DNA of 64,000 nucleotides from Hyphomicrobium sp. CS1BSMeth3 (GCF_900117415.1 NZ_FPEI01000005.1:248001-312000), one strand, 5' to 3'. Shown: positions 46,499-54,864, counted from the stretch's first letter. The notes: a model not told the origin generated them from the letters alone. A program made the numbers and translations.

Positions 46499-46922
46499 GC
46501 GTAAGAGACGACGGCGCAAGCCGCGCCAGAAGGGAAGGCCTAGTAAGTATCGCCCAGAGTTCGTGGAAGCCGCGCTTGAGCTTGGCCGGAGAGGCTTTGC
46601 GATAACAGAGGCCGCCGAACACTTCGGCGTCGCTCCTAGCACCCTCTCCCTTTGGGCTGGCCGGCATCCTGAGTTCAAACAAGCCATTAAGCGCATCCGG
46701 GAGAACTCAAGGTTCTGGGCTCGGTGGCGATCGGAGTGGAAGGTTGCGCAGCTGGCCGAGAAGGAAGAGAACCATCTCATCGAGGCGCTTTACAGGGTCC
46801 GCATGCAGAGAATGGTCCAGGCCGGGACCATTGAAGACTTGCGGAAAGAATACGGTGTCGAGAAAATAGAAGTTATCCCAAAGGCGACCCGAGTTAGAAT
46901 AACGACATTCGCCACGGAATAA
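46485..46922 (+). CDS. Terminase small subunit-like HTH protein (TerS-like)
   Basis: 145 residues from a GTG at 46485. A very basic start (KRKRRRRKPRQKGRPSKYRPEF) precedes an HTH: FAITEAAEHFGVAPSTLSLWAGRHPEFKQAIKRIRE. The SxxTLSxWxxxHPEFxxAxxRxRE pattern is typical of DNA-binding N-termini of phage small terminase subunits. The C-terminal part (KVAQLAEKEENHLIEALYRVRMQRM) is helical. No large terminase is present in the element, so it would have to act with a helper's. An alternative reading is a simple HTH regulator. Confidence 0.6.
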   Translation: MAEIKRKRRRRKPRQKGRPSKYRPEFVEAALELGRRGFAITEAAEHFGVAPSTLSLWAGRHPEFKQAIKRIRENSRFWARWRSEWKVAQLAEKEENHLIEALYRVRMQRMVQAGTIEDLRKEYGVEKIEVIPKATRVRITTFATE

Positions 46923-47121
46923 CGTGCGGAGCGTCAATTCAACGTCCGAAACGTTGCTTTATTGGGGTGTGTATACGGGCCCTCGCTAAAATGCATGCGC
47001 GCGGCGATTTCTCTTGTAAATGCATGCCGATCTAAATATTCTCTCGTTAATTTCTCGGAAACCAAATCGCGTGCAAGTGATTCGCTGGTGCTAGCGTTTC
47101 TCACCGGGAAGGAATTTTCAG

Positions 47122-47688
47122 ATGGCTAAGATTAAATCGCCTCGCAAAACTGCCCGACGGACTCAACAGACGACGGCCAAGAGACCCAAAAAGGCCAAAC
47201 AGTCGGCAGCCAGCAGTGCCCTAACGAAGACCGCCAAGCCGGACGCCCCAAAGATCGACGCTTCGAAATATGAGCACGAGCGCAAGGCCAGCGGGCTCGG
47301 GCTATTCCTTGCTGACGAGGCAGGGAATGGCCACTTTAGGTACATCGAACTCGCCTCTGCGTATGAGCGCTTGGCGCAAGATCAGGCCGGGGGCTGCCTA
47401 CGCCTCATCAAGGCATGGCCGATCTCCATCGCGGAGTCCGACATCGTGCACGAAGCGCTACGGCCGTTTTGGGTTGGACTTGGCAGTCATTTGCGAGAGG
47501 GCCCAACGCTCGCCATGGAGCGGCAGTTGCCGAAGTTCTTGGAGCGCCATTGGAAGCGGCGGCTGGCCGAAGATGCCAAGAAGGCCAAAGAAGAGGCGCG
47601 CTACGTCGCCAGCAGAGTGAAGGCCCACAACGCCTTCATGGCCAATCTCGCGAAGCACACGAAGGCGCTCACCGCCCTCGCACGCTAA
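47122..47688 (+). CDS. Hypothetical protein with Lys-rich N-terminus
   Basis: 188 residues. The first 45 are Lys/Thr/Ala/Arg-rich (histone-like, likely DNA-binding or disordered); the rest is helical with a strongly charged C-terminus (RHWKRRLAEDAKKAKEEARYVASRVKAHNAF). GGAAGGA lies before the ATG. No family recognised. Placed between the TerS-like gene and a terminator-like hairpin. Confidence 0.6.
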   Translation: MAKIKSPRKTARRTQQTTAKRPKKAKQSAASSALTKTAKPDAPKIDASKYEHERKASGLGLFLADEAGNGHFRYIELASAYERLAQDQAGGCLRLIKAWPISIAESDIVHEALRPFWVGLGSHLREGPTLAMERQLPKFLERHWKRRLAEDAKKAKEEARYVASRVKAHNAFMANLAKHTKALTALAR

Positions 47689-47721
47689 CAGACCGCAACC
47701 CTACCACACGCTGTCCCACAA

Positions 47722-47767
47722 AAGAGCGAACCCCGAACGACGGCTGCAACCGTGGTCCGGGGCTCTT
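47722..47767 (+). terminator. Terminator-like hairpin
   Basis: Outer stem AAGAGC/GCTCTT, then CCC/GGG with a GAA bulge and a small inner CGG/CCG hairpin, 34 bp after the preceding stop. The stem is imperfect, so this is only probable. Confidence 0.4.
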
Positions 47768-47794
47768 GAACCATCCTGTCTGGAGGACGATCCC

Positions 47795-49042
47795 ATGTGC
47801 TCGCTTACCACGGCGCTGACGCACTTTCTAGTGTGTGCTGGCGCTACATTGCTCGTTACAGCCTCGGCGCTGCTCGGCGCCTTCTATGGTTACGTCGTCG
47901 GCTCACACACTCACCAACTCATCGGCCTCATCTTCGCCACAGCCGCATTGGGCGGGGAGATCCTGAAACCGTATGCCGTCTCCGCCGCACTCGATGCATT
48001 CGGCAGATGGCAGCTCTTGCGAGGCGCCGCGTGCGCGCTGCTCGCAGTTGTCGCGATTGTCTACTCTGTCACTTCAGAGCTTGGACTAGCCGCAGCATCG
48101 CGCGGCGATCAGACGGCCGCACGGCAGTCGACGCTAGACGCTGCCAAGTCCACCCAATCTCAGAGGGAACGCGCACAAGCCGAGCTAGCTACGCTGCTGC
48201 CGGCACGTGATGGCCTAGAAAGCCAGATCAAAGCGCTGAAGGCCACTCCAGGCGCCAACGGCTGCGAGAAAATCGATGGGCCCATATCGAGAGACACGTG
48301 CAGGGCCGTTGCGGATCTTGAGATTGAAGCGGCCAGAGCGAAGCGGCGTGCAGAGCTGGAGGCCGCCCTTCGATCGGCACCGGCTGCGGCTGATGCTCAG
48401 CCGGCCGTCAAGGACGCGGACCCGCTAGCTGCTGCGCTCGCTGCGTATCTGGGCGCCCTGGGATGGGCTGTCGGCCCCGACGGGCTCAGCCCCTGGCTGC
48501 TGCTGATCCCCGTGCTGTTCCTCGAGCTTGGCAGCGCGTTGGGCGTCGTGGTTGTCCGGTCGATGGACGCCGGAGTGTCCGGAAATAGGCCGGCCGGCGC
48601 GTCCGGTCCGTTGTCTGTCGAGCCCGTCGGGCCCGATGTCCGGCCCGAACAGACGGCGGACGCCAGAAACCCGCTAAATCCGGGCATTTCTGACACCCAA
48701 CAGACAGCGAAACCGGACACCGAAGTCGCACCAACAGTCGCTGCAAAGAGGACAGCTACTGCAGGCAAAAAGCGGACACCGGCCAACGGCAAATCCCGGA
48801 CGCCTCCGAAGGGCCCGACCGGACCGAAGGGCGGACACCGACGCAAGCGCCCTGCCAGCAACGTCGTCGACCTCTTGCAGCGCAATGGCGGCCGGATCTC
48901 CAGCAGCCAGCGCGGCATTGCCAAGCGTCTCGGCGTCTCAAAGAGCCGCGCCAATGAAGTGCTGCACGATCTGAGCAGCCGGGGCGTCGTCAACCTGAGC
49001 ACCGGCAGACGTGGCACGGTTGTCAGCTTGGCGGTCGCTTAG
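47795..49042 (+). CDS. Membrane protein with coiled coil and C-terminal winged HTH
   Basis: 415 residues. Three TM helices in the first 95 residues, a coiled coil at about 100-200 (QSTLDAAKSTQSQRERAQAELATLLPARDGLESQIKAL) with two Cys, another TM pair at about 209-252 (AALAAYLGALGWAV; LLIPVLFLELGSALGVVVV), then a Pro/Lys/Thr-rich linker. The C-terminal winged HTH (ASNVVDLLQRNGGRISSSQRGIAKRLGVSKSRANEVLHDLSSRGVV) is of MarR/GntR-like form. It looks like a membrane-anchored DNA-binding protein. The function is unknown; a role in segregating or silencing the element DNA is speculative. Confidence 0.65.
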   Translation: MCSLTTALTHFLVCAGATLLVTASALLGAFYGYVVGSHTHQLIGLIFATAALGGEILKPYAVSAALDAFGRWQLLRGAACALLAVVAIVYSVTSELGLAAASRGDQTAARQSTLDAAKSTQSQRERAQAELATLLPARDGLESQIKALKATPGANGCEKIDGPISRDTCRAVADLEIEAARAKRRAELEAALRSAPAAADAQPAVKDADPLAAALAAYLGALGWAVGPDGLSPWLLLIPVLFLELGSALGVVVVRSMDAGVSGNRPAGASGPLSVEPVGPDVRPEQTADARNPLNPGISDTQQTAKPDTEVAPTVAAKRTATAGKKRTPANGKSRTPPKGPTGPKGGHRRKRPASNVVDLLQRNGGRISSSQRGIAKRLGVSKSRANEVLHDLSSRGVVNLSTGRRGTVVSLAVA

Positions 49043-49065
49043 GCGGTTTCGTTATTGACCCCTTC

Positions 49066-49094
49066 GGGCGCCTCTGACGGGGCGCCCATTTCAT
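49066..49094 (+). terminator. Terminator-like hairpin
   Basis: Stem GGGCGCC/GGCGCCC around an 8-nt loop followed by ATTTCATT, 24 bp after the preceding stop. Confidence 0.55.
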
Positions 49095-49109
49095 TAGAGG
49101 ATCATTGTA

Positions 49110-49391
49110 ATGTCAGTCTTTGACAACGCGGGCTTTGTGCTCGCCCACCATACGCTACTTCGCAAGCTGCTCGTGCTGATGCGCGACAGGAACATGATCA
49201 CGGAGCGCAACGGGATCGATCTGTTCGAGGACGCGCTCTTGGAGCTTGAGACCAAGCAGGGGACCGACGAGCACGCTGAGCCGGACGTGTACGAGAACGG
49301 CCGCATGGTCCTAGAAGTGCTGCGGTATGAGCTTGCGGCGTACGAGACCCTGCGGAAGCGGAAGAGGCGCGGAGCGCCTAGACGGCGATGA
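49110..49391 (+). CDS. Small hypothetical protein
   Basis: 93 residues, acidic centre, very basic C-terminus (RKRKRRGAPRRR). AGAGGA stands before the ATG. Helical throughout (LVLAHHTLLRKLLVLMRDRNMITERNGIDLFEDALLELE). No family recognised. It is the last plus-strand gene before a minus-strand membrane operon. Confidence 0.6.
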   Translation: MSVFDNAGFVLAHHTLLRKLLVLMRDRNMITERNGIDLFEDALLELETKQGTDEHAEPDVYENGRMVLEVLRYELAAYETLRKRKRRGAPRRR

Positions 49392-49414
49392 AGATCGCCG
49401 TGGCCGTCGAAACT

Positions 49415-50080
49415 CTAGCTTCTCACCCACCCTTTGCAGTCCATTTCCACTACAGCGCTCCTGGCCCTGAATACGGTTCTACCGTCTCGCCGAAACAAGT
49501 GTCCGTCTCCCAGACTCCGCAGATACCTCACGTCTTCCTTATCGCCAGCTGCATTCACGATGACACACTGACGGCCGCCAAATCTCGCGTACTCTACACC
49601 AACAGCGAAATTCAGCAGTCCGAAGGCAGCGACCGGCATCGCCAGCTCAACCCAGCCGATCCTCTTCTCCCATATCCAGCTTCGCGCAGTCTCTGAAAGA
49701 AAGTAGTAAAACGCGAAGACAAATGGCAGGACGATGAATGGCTCAGGCGAGCGCACTTTCACAGAGATGCCCACGAACAGCAGAACAATGAGCGCACCCC
49801 CAAAATATTTGATGAGTTCTGATTTCTGTGCCCTGGTCCCCCGATGGAGGTACAGCAAAGAGACAACTATCGCGCTAATGGTCAGCAGGATCGTGCCCTC
49901 AATGCTGACGTAGAATATCCAATCGGCAACGCCCGCCATCGAAAGGAAGTCCACACCTACAATCGCAAAATACCCGAGTTGGAAGGTACTTCCGGCGTAC
50001 ACAAGCGTCATTGTAGCCAATGCAGGAAGCGACGCGCTCTCCAGCCATTCCCTCAACGTGATCGGATTGCCGACAACCAT
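49415..50080 (-). CDS. Membrane protein, third gene of a minus-strand operon, unknown
   Basis: 221 residues with five or six TM helices, among them ALATMTLVYAGSTFQLGYFAIV, TILLTISAIVVSLLYL, FGGALIVLLFVGISV and FIVLPFVFAFYYFL, then a soluble C-terminal domain of about 65 residues with VIVNAAGDKEDVRYLRSLGD. No family recognised. It starts 7 bp after the previous gene's stop. The compact operon of three membrane proteins may be accessory cargo such as a defence or exclusion function; that is inference from location. Confidence 0.65.
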   Translation of the reverse strand: MVVGNPITLREWLESASLPALATMTLVYAGSTFQLGYFAIVGVDFLSMAGVADWIFYVSIEGTILLTISAIVVSLLYLHRGTRAQKSELIKYFGGALIVLLFVGISVKVRSPEPFIVLPFVFAFYYFLSETARSWIWEKRIGWVELAMPVAAFGLLNFAVGVEYARFGGRQCVIVNAAGDKEDVRYLRSLGDGHLFRRDGRTVFRARSAVVEMDCKGWVRS

Positions 50081-50087
50081 TCGCTAC

Positions 50088-50897
50088 CTAGTCCGCCCAA
50101 ACAAGCTTAAGAGTTGGGTCGCCGTCAGGCTGAAGCTCTACCCAACTTAGAACCGCTTCTAACTTTTCGAAACTCTGGCGCACCTGCCAGAACTCGACTC
50201 TGTTGGCGAATGGCGCGCTCGTGTTTCTATCGGCCGCATCCACAATTTGGCGAAGTGTGGAAAGTGCCACTCGCCCATAGGCCAGCGTTCGATCTCTATG
50301 GCCGACCAACCTTGCGACTGAGCGATGCTCCAGCAGGTAGCGGAGTTGCGTCTCTAGCACCGAAAAGAACGCATCCGCGTGCATGCTAGATTGCCAGCTT
50401 GGGGTTCTGAGTAAGTGATGCTTGAGCCCGAATACATTGATGCAGGTTCTTTCACTGGTTTCGCGGCATATCGCCTCAAATGCGCTTACAGCGGCCCATC
50501 CCTCTTCTTCCGATCCCTTTCTTCTTTGCTCATCTAGAGCCTGTGTCGCGACAAGCACTGAAGCGGTACTCTGCTCTACCAGCTTACCGGTCTCTCTCGC
50601 TTGGTCGCGAAGTGCCTCTCTGCTCAGTTCGAGTTCGCGTCGCTGGAGCGCCAGTTCTTCCTTTTGCAGGAACACGGCAACGACAAGCCAAAGGAACGCA
50701 AGCGGCGCAGCAGCGCCAGCTGCGAAGTCGCCGAGTTCGTTGGGGTTGAGACTCCAAATTGACGTTGGTGCGAGCCTCCATGTGTAAAAAGTTACGCACG
50801 CAATCCAGATCACCGTGAGCACATAGCCAAGTCGTAGCGCGGTCGGAAGTGCGTCGCTCTTGGGGAGCTTTGCCGGATCGGCGGTACTCAATGTCAT
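50088..50897 (-). CDS. Membrane-anchored coiled-coil protein, second gene of the operon
   Basis: 269 residues. Two TM helices (about 24-42 and 58-80), then a coiled coil (QKEELALQRRELELSREALRDQARETGKLVEQ, about 80-112) and a soluble helical domain to the end. This TM-TM-coiled-coil architecture is common among small effectors on mobile elements, but no named family is recognised. Start overlaps the stop of the upstream gene (ATGA). Confidence 0.68.
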   Translation of the reverse strand: MTLSTADPAKLPKSDALPTALRLGYVLTVIWIACVTFYTWRLAPTSIWSLNPNELGDFAAGAAAPLAFLWLVVAVFLQKEELALQRRELELSREALRDQARETGKLVEQSTASVLVATQALDEQRRKGSEEEGWAAVSAFEAICRETSERTCINVFGLKHHLLRTPSWQSSMHADAFFSVLETQLRYLLEHRSVARLVGHRDRTLAYGRVALSTLRQIVDAADRNTSAPFANRVEFWQVRQSFEKLEAVLSWVELQPDGDPTLKLVWAD

Positions 50898-51517
50898 TTG
50901 CTGATCACCGGTATTGGCCCGACGATCTTCTTTGTTCCTCGCGCTAGAATTGCTTGAACGGCTTGGTGTTCGCGCTTTGGGATGCTGTAAGCAGATCGCA
51001 AGTCCTCCGCGAGCTTAAGAGCCTTCAGCCCCAACTTCGCATACTGGCTTGCCCTCTCTTCAAAAAATTCGTCGTGGTCCGGCGGGGTCGAGACTTCAAA
51101 TTGCACTTCCCGAATTTCGTGCCGAGCCGCTTCAATGTCGTCGACGAAGCTTAGGGATCGATACATCAGTTCCGGCGTGAAGCTACGCCACTCGACGTCG
51201 GCCGGAGGCTTATAATCTGGGGAAGCAGCCGCGCCTTCTCGCTCACCGTGTTCCCCAAAGATGCCGTCATCTTGAACCACTGAACAGCACTCATTGACGA
51301 ACCGGTCCAGGATGCAGACTAAGCGAATGGCCAAGTATCTCCCATCGCGCTCCCACTCGGACTTGCGACCACGGACTTCCCGCCACATGGTCAGAGCCTG
51401 AGTGGCGACAGCTACGAGCAAAGCACTTGCGCCGCCCGCGAGAAATGTCCAAACGTCGGCGGTCATCTTCGACTCCGTCGCGCTAGTTTTGTTTGTGCGA
51501 TTCGTCGACTTGTACAT
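50894..51517 (-). CDS. Single-pass membrane protein, first gene of the operon
   Basis: 207 residues. A short polar N-terminus, one TM helix (VWTFLAGGASALLVAVATQAL), then a cytoplasmic helical domain with several charged helices (WERDGRYLAIRLVCILDRFVNECCSV; SFVDDIEAARHEIREVQFEV). A second ATG at codon 18 could be the true start. Unknown family. Confidence 0.65.
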   Translation of the reverse strand: MYKSTNRTNKTSATESKMTADVWTFLAGGASALLVAVATQALTMWREVRGRKSEWERDGRYLAIRLVCILDRFVNECCSVVQDDGIFGEHGEREGAAASPDYKPPADVEWRSFTPELMYRSLSFVDDIEAARHEIREVQFEVSTPPDHDEFFEERASQYAKLGLKALKLAEDLRSAYSIPKREHQAVQAILARGTKKIVGPIPVISK

Positions 51518-51594
51518 TACTCGTGTGCAGTGGCGGCATCAATGTTCTTTATATGTTCTTGACTCCCTGTGCGCTTGCGCTAGTTTCCCGCACC

Positions 51595-51888
51595 ATGTCT
51601 AGACGCAAGGGCGAGCTGAGCAAGGGCATGATCGATAGCGGCTGGCCGCATCAGGTGGCCGTGCATGAAAGCGTCATTCGCGGACGCAACTACGTGACGG
51701 TGCACTACTGGATTGATGCCGAGGGGCTGTCGCTCTGTCCGCGCGGTCACGTCTTCGGCCGAGACGACTCATACTACAACGTGTTCTGCTTCGCTGAGCG
51801 CGAGCACGCGGAGCGCTTCCATCGCAAGTTCGGAGGCGAATGGATTGATCCAAAGACGCGGCCAACGTGGCTAGCGAAGAAGCGATGA
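51595..51888 (+). CDS. Conserved small hypothetical protein
   Basis: 97 residues beginning MSRRKGELSKGMIDSGWPHQV. It contains EGLSLCPRGHVFGRDDSYYNVFCFAEREHAERF and ends GGEWIDPKTRPTW. I recall closely similar short proteins as recurrent in Bradyrhizobium and relatives, with no known function. The conserved Cys/His (CPRGH) could bind a metal but a full site is not visible. The gene lies 22 bp upstream of the DUF4062 gene on the same strand. Confidence 0.75.
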   Translation: MSRRKGELSKGMIDSGWPHQVAVHESVIRGRNYVTVHYWIDAEGLSLCPRGHVFGRDDSYYNVFCFAEREHAERFHRKFGGEWIDPKTRPTWLAKKR

Positions 51889-51910
51889 TTGCGTGCCTTG
51901 GGGGGGCGGG

Positions 51911-52915
51911 ATGGAAAGGCGCTACCAGATCTTCGTCAGCTCCACCTTTGCGGATCTTTTGGACGAGCGCAGGGCCGTGTCGCAGGCCTTGCTCAATCTA
52001 AATCACTTTCCCGCGGGCATGGCGCTGTTCCCTGCTTCCAACGAAGACCAATGGACGCTCATTCGCGGCGTCATCGACGATAGCGACTACTACGTTCTCG
52101 TAATCGGCGGCCGCTATGGCAGCACGACGGAAGAGGGGTTGAGCTACACTGAGAAAGAATTCGACTACGCTGTCTCATCAGGCAAGCCCGTATTGGCCTT
52201 CCTTCACGAGAACCCTGACAAGATAGAGTCAGGGAAGACTGACCAGAGTGATGCCGCTCGACGCAAACTCGCCGAATTTCGCAAGAAGGCTGAGACGGGC
52301 CGCCACGTTAAATATTGGAGCACGGCAGATAACCTTGAGACGAGAGTACTCCAGGCCGTGTCTGCCGAGACCAAACGCAATCCCCAAGAGGGATGGGTGA
52401 GGGCGAGCCTGTCCGGCGATCCCATGCGATTGAACGAGCTAAATTTGCAAATCGAAGAGCTTAAAAAGGCTCTTTCGGCGGCCCGCTATGCGCCTCCCCC
52501 GGGCACCGAGCAATATGCGCAAGGTGCAGACGAATTCTTGGTCTCGTACAAGCAGAGAGAGTACTTTGCGGCCGATTGGGAGATTGATGAGGTCCCGTTG
52601 AAATGGGACCAAATATTCTATGAGATAGGCCCGATGATGCTGAGGGAAGCTGCGGAAGAAGACCTTAGCAAGCGTCTGGCCTCGGAAATTTGCCACTACG
52701 GGGATGAGGTAGAAAGTACACCAGACCCCGAGGATGTGGAGATTGCAGTTGAGTCCTTTGAAACGATTATCATCCAGCTCAACGCACTGGGACTGATCCG
52801 CAAGAGCGAAATCAAGCATGTGCCGAGCGACAGGAAAACTTACTGGCAGCTCACGCCGTTCGGGGAGAATTATCTGATGCGGCTGAGGGCGAAGAAAAAA
52901 GGCGAGACGATCTGA
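51911..52915 (+). CDS. DUF4062 (TIR-like) domain protein
   Basis: 334 residues from the ATG at 51911, which follows GGGGGGGCGGG. The N-terminal 85 residues are a typical DUF4062: YQIFVSSTFADLLDERRAVSQALL, FPAGMALFPASNEDQWTLIRGVIDDSDYYVLVIGGRYGS and GLSYTEKEFDYAVSSGKPVLAFLH. The domain is a TIR-related Rossmann-like fold often joined to NLR-like or other effector domains in bacterial immunity proteins. Here the rest is a helical segment (about 175-200) and a C-terminal wHTH-like region (IIIQLNALGLIRKSEIK, TYWQLTPFGENYLMRL). A defence role is plausible, not shown. NADase activity is not predicted from visible residues. Confidence 0.82.
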   Translation: MERRYQIFVSSTFADLLDERRAVSQALLNLNHFPAGMALFPASNEDQWTLIRGVIDDSDYYVLVIGGRYGSTTEEGLSYTEKEFDYAVSSGKPVLAFLHENPDKIESGKTDQSDAARRKLAEFRKKAETGRHVKYWSTADNLETRVLQAVSAETKRNPQEGWVRASLSGDPMRLNELNLQIEELKKALSAARYAPPPGTEQYAQGADEFLVSYKQREYFAADWEIDEVPLKWDQIFYEIGPMMLREAAEEDLSKRLASEICHYGDEVESTPDPEDVEIAVESFETIIIQLNALGLIRKSEIKHVPSDRKTYWQLTPFGENYLMRLRAKKKGETI

Positions 52916-53006
52916 AGATGAGCGGAAAGTTCCTACAGCTCGCATCATGGCAGCACGAGCACGCGTTCTTGCAGACGCTGACTAACAGCCCGGAGATGAG
53001 CCGGCG

Positions 53007-53669
53007 CTAGGAGGCAATCGCATTGAGCGCCATGACTACGCTTGCCGCAATCTTCAGTCCGCCTAAGACGCACATGATGCGAGCGAGCACGGACCAGAAG
53101 CGCCGCCAGTCGCCATTCGTCGAATGAATGTGATTGCCGGCAGAGCGCCAGATGCCGACAAGCTGCCAGACGCCCACTGCGGTTAAGAGCGCCAAGCTGC
53201 TGAGCACAATCGTAAGCACCTGATCGCGTGAGAACGGCTGATTTTCCAGCCATACGAACATGGCGTTGAATGGCGCTCCATAGGCGATGCTGAGCAGCAC
53301 ACCTACAAGCCAATACGCCTTCCACAACGGCAGATCGCCTTGCCAATGGCGCACCGGCCAGCTGTCGGCGGTTTCAACGTGGCGGACGCCGATATGCTGG
53401 AACCCTTCTTCGCTGGCTGGGCGCGCGACAGACGGAACCGCGTCGCGGGCTTGGGACGCTGTCGGCGTCGGTTGCGGCCTTGGTGGAAGCGGAGGCGGTG
53501 CGGGCCATAGTTCCGCGATCGATGAGGCCGGCTCCCAGCCTGACATGCTCGCAGTCCACACAAGATGCTCGCGCCTCAGCTGGCCCCGACGGGCCATTCG
53601 CTCGAGATCGCTAAGCGTGACGGGCCCGACGGCATCGCCGTCCGTCGCGTAGTACCAATCGCCATTCAT
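53007..53669 (-). CDS. GYF_2 (DUF4339) domain membrane protein
   Basis: 220 residues. The N-terminal GYF_2 domain (WYYATDGDAVGPVTLSDLERMARRGQLRREHLVWTASMSGWEPA) is a small protein-interaction module. A Pro-rich linker (PPPLPPRPQPTPT) and three or four TM helices follow (AYWLVGVLLSIAYGAPFNAMF, VLTIVLSSLALLTAVGVWQLVGIW, VLARIMCVLGGLKIAASVVMAL). GYF_2 proteins with TM tails are widespread bacterial envelope proteins of unknown role. It lies 9 bp downstream of the small gene at 53679 on the same strand. Confidence 0.78.
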   Translation of the reverse strand: MNGDWYYATDGDAVGPVTLSDLERMARRGQLRREHLVWTASMSGWEPASSIAELWPAPPPLPPRPQPTPTASQARDAVPSVARPASEEGFQHIGVRHVETADSWPVRHWQGDLPLWKAYWLVGVLLSIAYGAPFNAMFVWLENQPFSRDQVLTIVLSSLALLTAVGVWQLVGIWRSAGNHIHSTNGDWRRFWSVLARIMCVLGGLKIAASVVMALNAIAS

Positions 53670-53678
53670 AGCACTGGC

Positions 53679-53903
53679 CTAACGCATGATGAAAACCGGA
53701 AGGCCAACACGGCCAGTGTCGATTTGGATTGGCGTGCTGATGTCCACGGAGCCTTTGATGTGGCAGGGGTCGTGGCGGAAGCTACCGCATCCGCTACCTA
53801 GCGCTACGGCCGCCGTCGGAGCGTACGCCCCACGGAAGGCAATGACACAGAGCGCGACCGCAATCACGGTCAGCACAGACTTGGTGTAGAGGTCAACTTG
53901 CAT
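53679..53903 (-). CDS. Small membrane protein (74 aa)
   Basis: Begins MQVDLYTKSVLTVIAVALCVIAFRG, a signal-anchor start that I recognise from many short alphaproteobacterial proteins, followed by a soluble tail with two Cys (GSGCGSFRHDPC) and the ending DISTPIQIDTGRVGLPVFI. Probably inner-membrane anchored with the tail in the periplasm. Function unknown. Confidence 0.65.
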   Translation of the reverse strand: MQVDLYTKSVLTVIAVALCVIAFRGAYAPTAAVALGSGCGSFRHDPCHIKGSVDISTPIQIDTGRVGLPVFIMR

Positions 53904-54087
53904 GGTGCCCCCGAGCGAATGAAATAATGGATCAATCGAAGGCAGCAGGTTGTGCTGTCTGGTGTCGGCCCGTCAAGCCCGTCGGGCTCAGCTTGTTCGC
54001 GTGGTGCTCTCGTGCTAGCGTTTCTACATTATTGTGCTGTCGATAGTGTACGTGCCTTTCTTGAGTGTATTGCTATGGAGACTTGTG

Positions 54088-54864
54088 ATGCGAGTTTATT
54101 TGGCCGCGCTTATTGGCGTAATCGCGACTTCCACATTTAACGTCGAACCGGTAGCAGCCTGGGATCCGATCGGCGATCTAAGAGACCCGAGGCGGATAGT
54201 CAGAAATGCCGGCCGCGAGATCGGCAATGCCGGTCGTGAGATCGATCGGATGCGGATTGAGGCTCAAGCGAATGCAGGGTCGCCAGCATTTGAAGCTTGG
54301 CTGAATCGATCTCGTGCTGATGCCTCGCGCGGCTCAATGCCGATCCCGCCACATATTCGTCAGCAGCTCGCGGGATTCTACAGCGACGCGATCTTGAACA
54401 GAGCGCGATTTAAGATCGGCGATCCCGGCGTTTTCAACTTGGCCAATTTATCGATCAGGTACGGCAGCGCCGCAGCCGTGACGCTAATCGACGTCATAGT
54501 CTTCAAGAACCACAACGACGCTTACTATAATCCGACTCTTTGGGCCCATGAGCTTAAGCACGTTGAGCAATTTGCGAATTGGGGCACGCGCGATTTCACG
54601 ATCCGGTATTTGCGAAGCTGGAACTCGGTCGAGAACGAAGCATACGACGCTCAGAACAGATTTGCTGCCCGCGCTCAACAGCAGCCGGCCCCATGGCCTC
54701 CAGCTCCGCAGCACCAAACGACGGCGTTCCCCTCATTTCCGCAAGGTTCAGCGGCTTCCTGCACCACACCCTTTGGGTACTGCCTGATGGGGGTTGGCGT
54801 GCCTATTGGCGCTCAGTGCTACTGCCCCAGCCCGAGAGGACCAATCTGGGGTTTCGCAAGATAA
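54088..54864 (+). CDS. Secreted DUF4157-like HExxH protein
   Basis: 258 residues from the ATG at 54088 (GGAG upstream). Signal peptide MRVYLAALIGVIATSTFNVEPVAA, cut before WDP. A helical N-terminal region is followed by YNPTLWAHELKHVEQFANWGTRDF, an HExxH zinc-metallopeptidase-like motif as in DUF4157 proteins, with a downstream Glu in ENEAYDAQNRFAAR as possible third ligand. The C-terminus is Pro/Gln-rich with four Cys. DUF4157 proteins are often toxins or eCIS-linked, but the family is also found alone. Activity is inferred. Confidence 0.72.
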   Translation: MRVYLAALIGVIATSTFNVEPVAAWDPIGDLRDPRRIVRNAGREIGNAGREIDRMRIEAQANAGSPAFEAWLNRSRADASRGSMPIPPHIRQQLAGFYSDAILNRARFKIGDPGVFNLANLSIRYGSAAAVTLIDVIVFKNHNDAYYNPTLWAHELKHVEQFANWGTRDFTIRYLRSWNSVENEAYDAQNRFAARAQQQPAPWPPAPQHQTTAFPSFPQGSAASCTTPFGYCLMGVGVPIGAQCYCPSPRGPIWGFAR

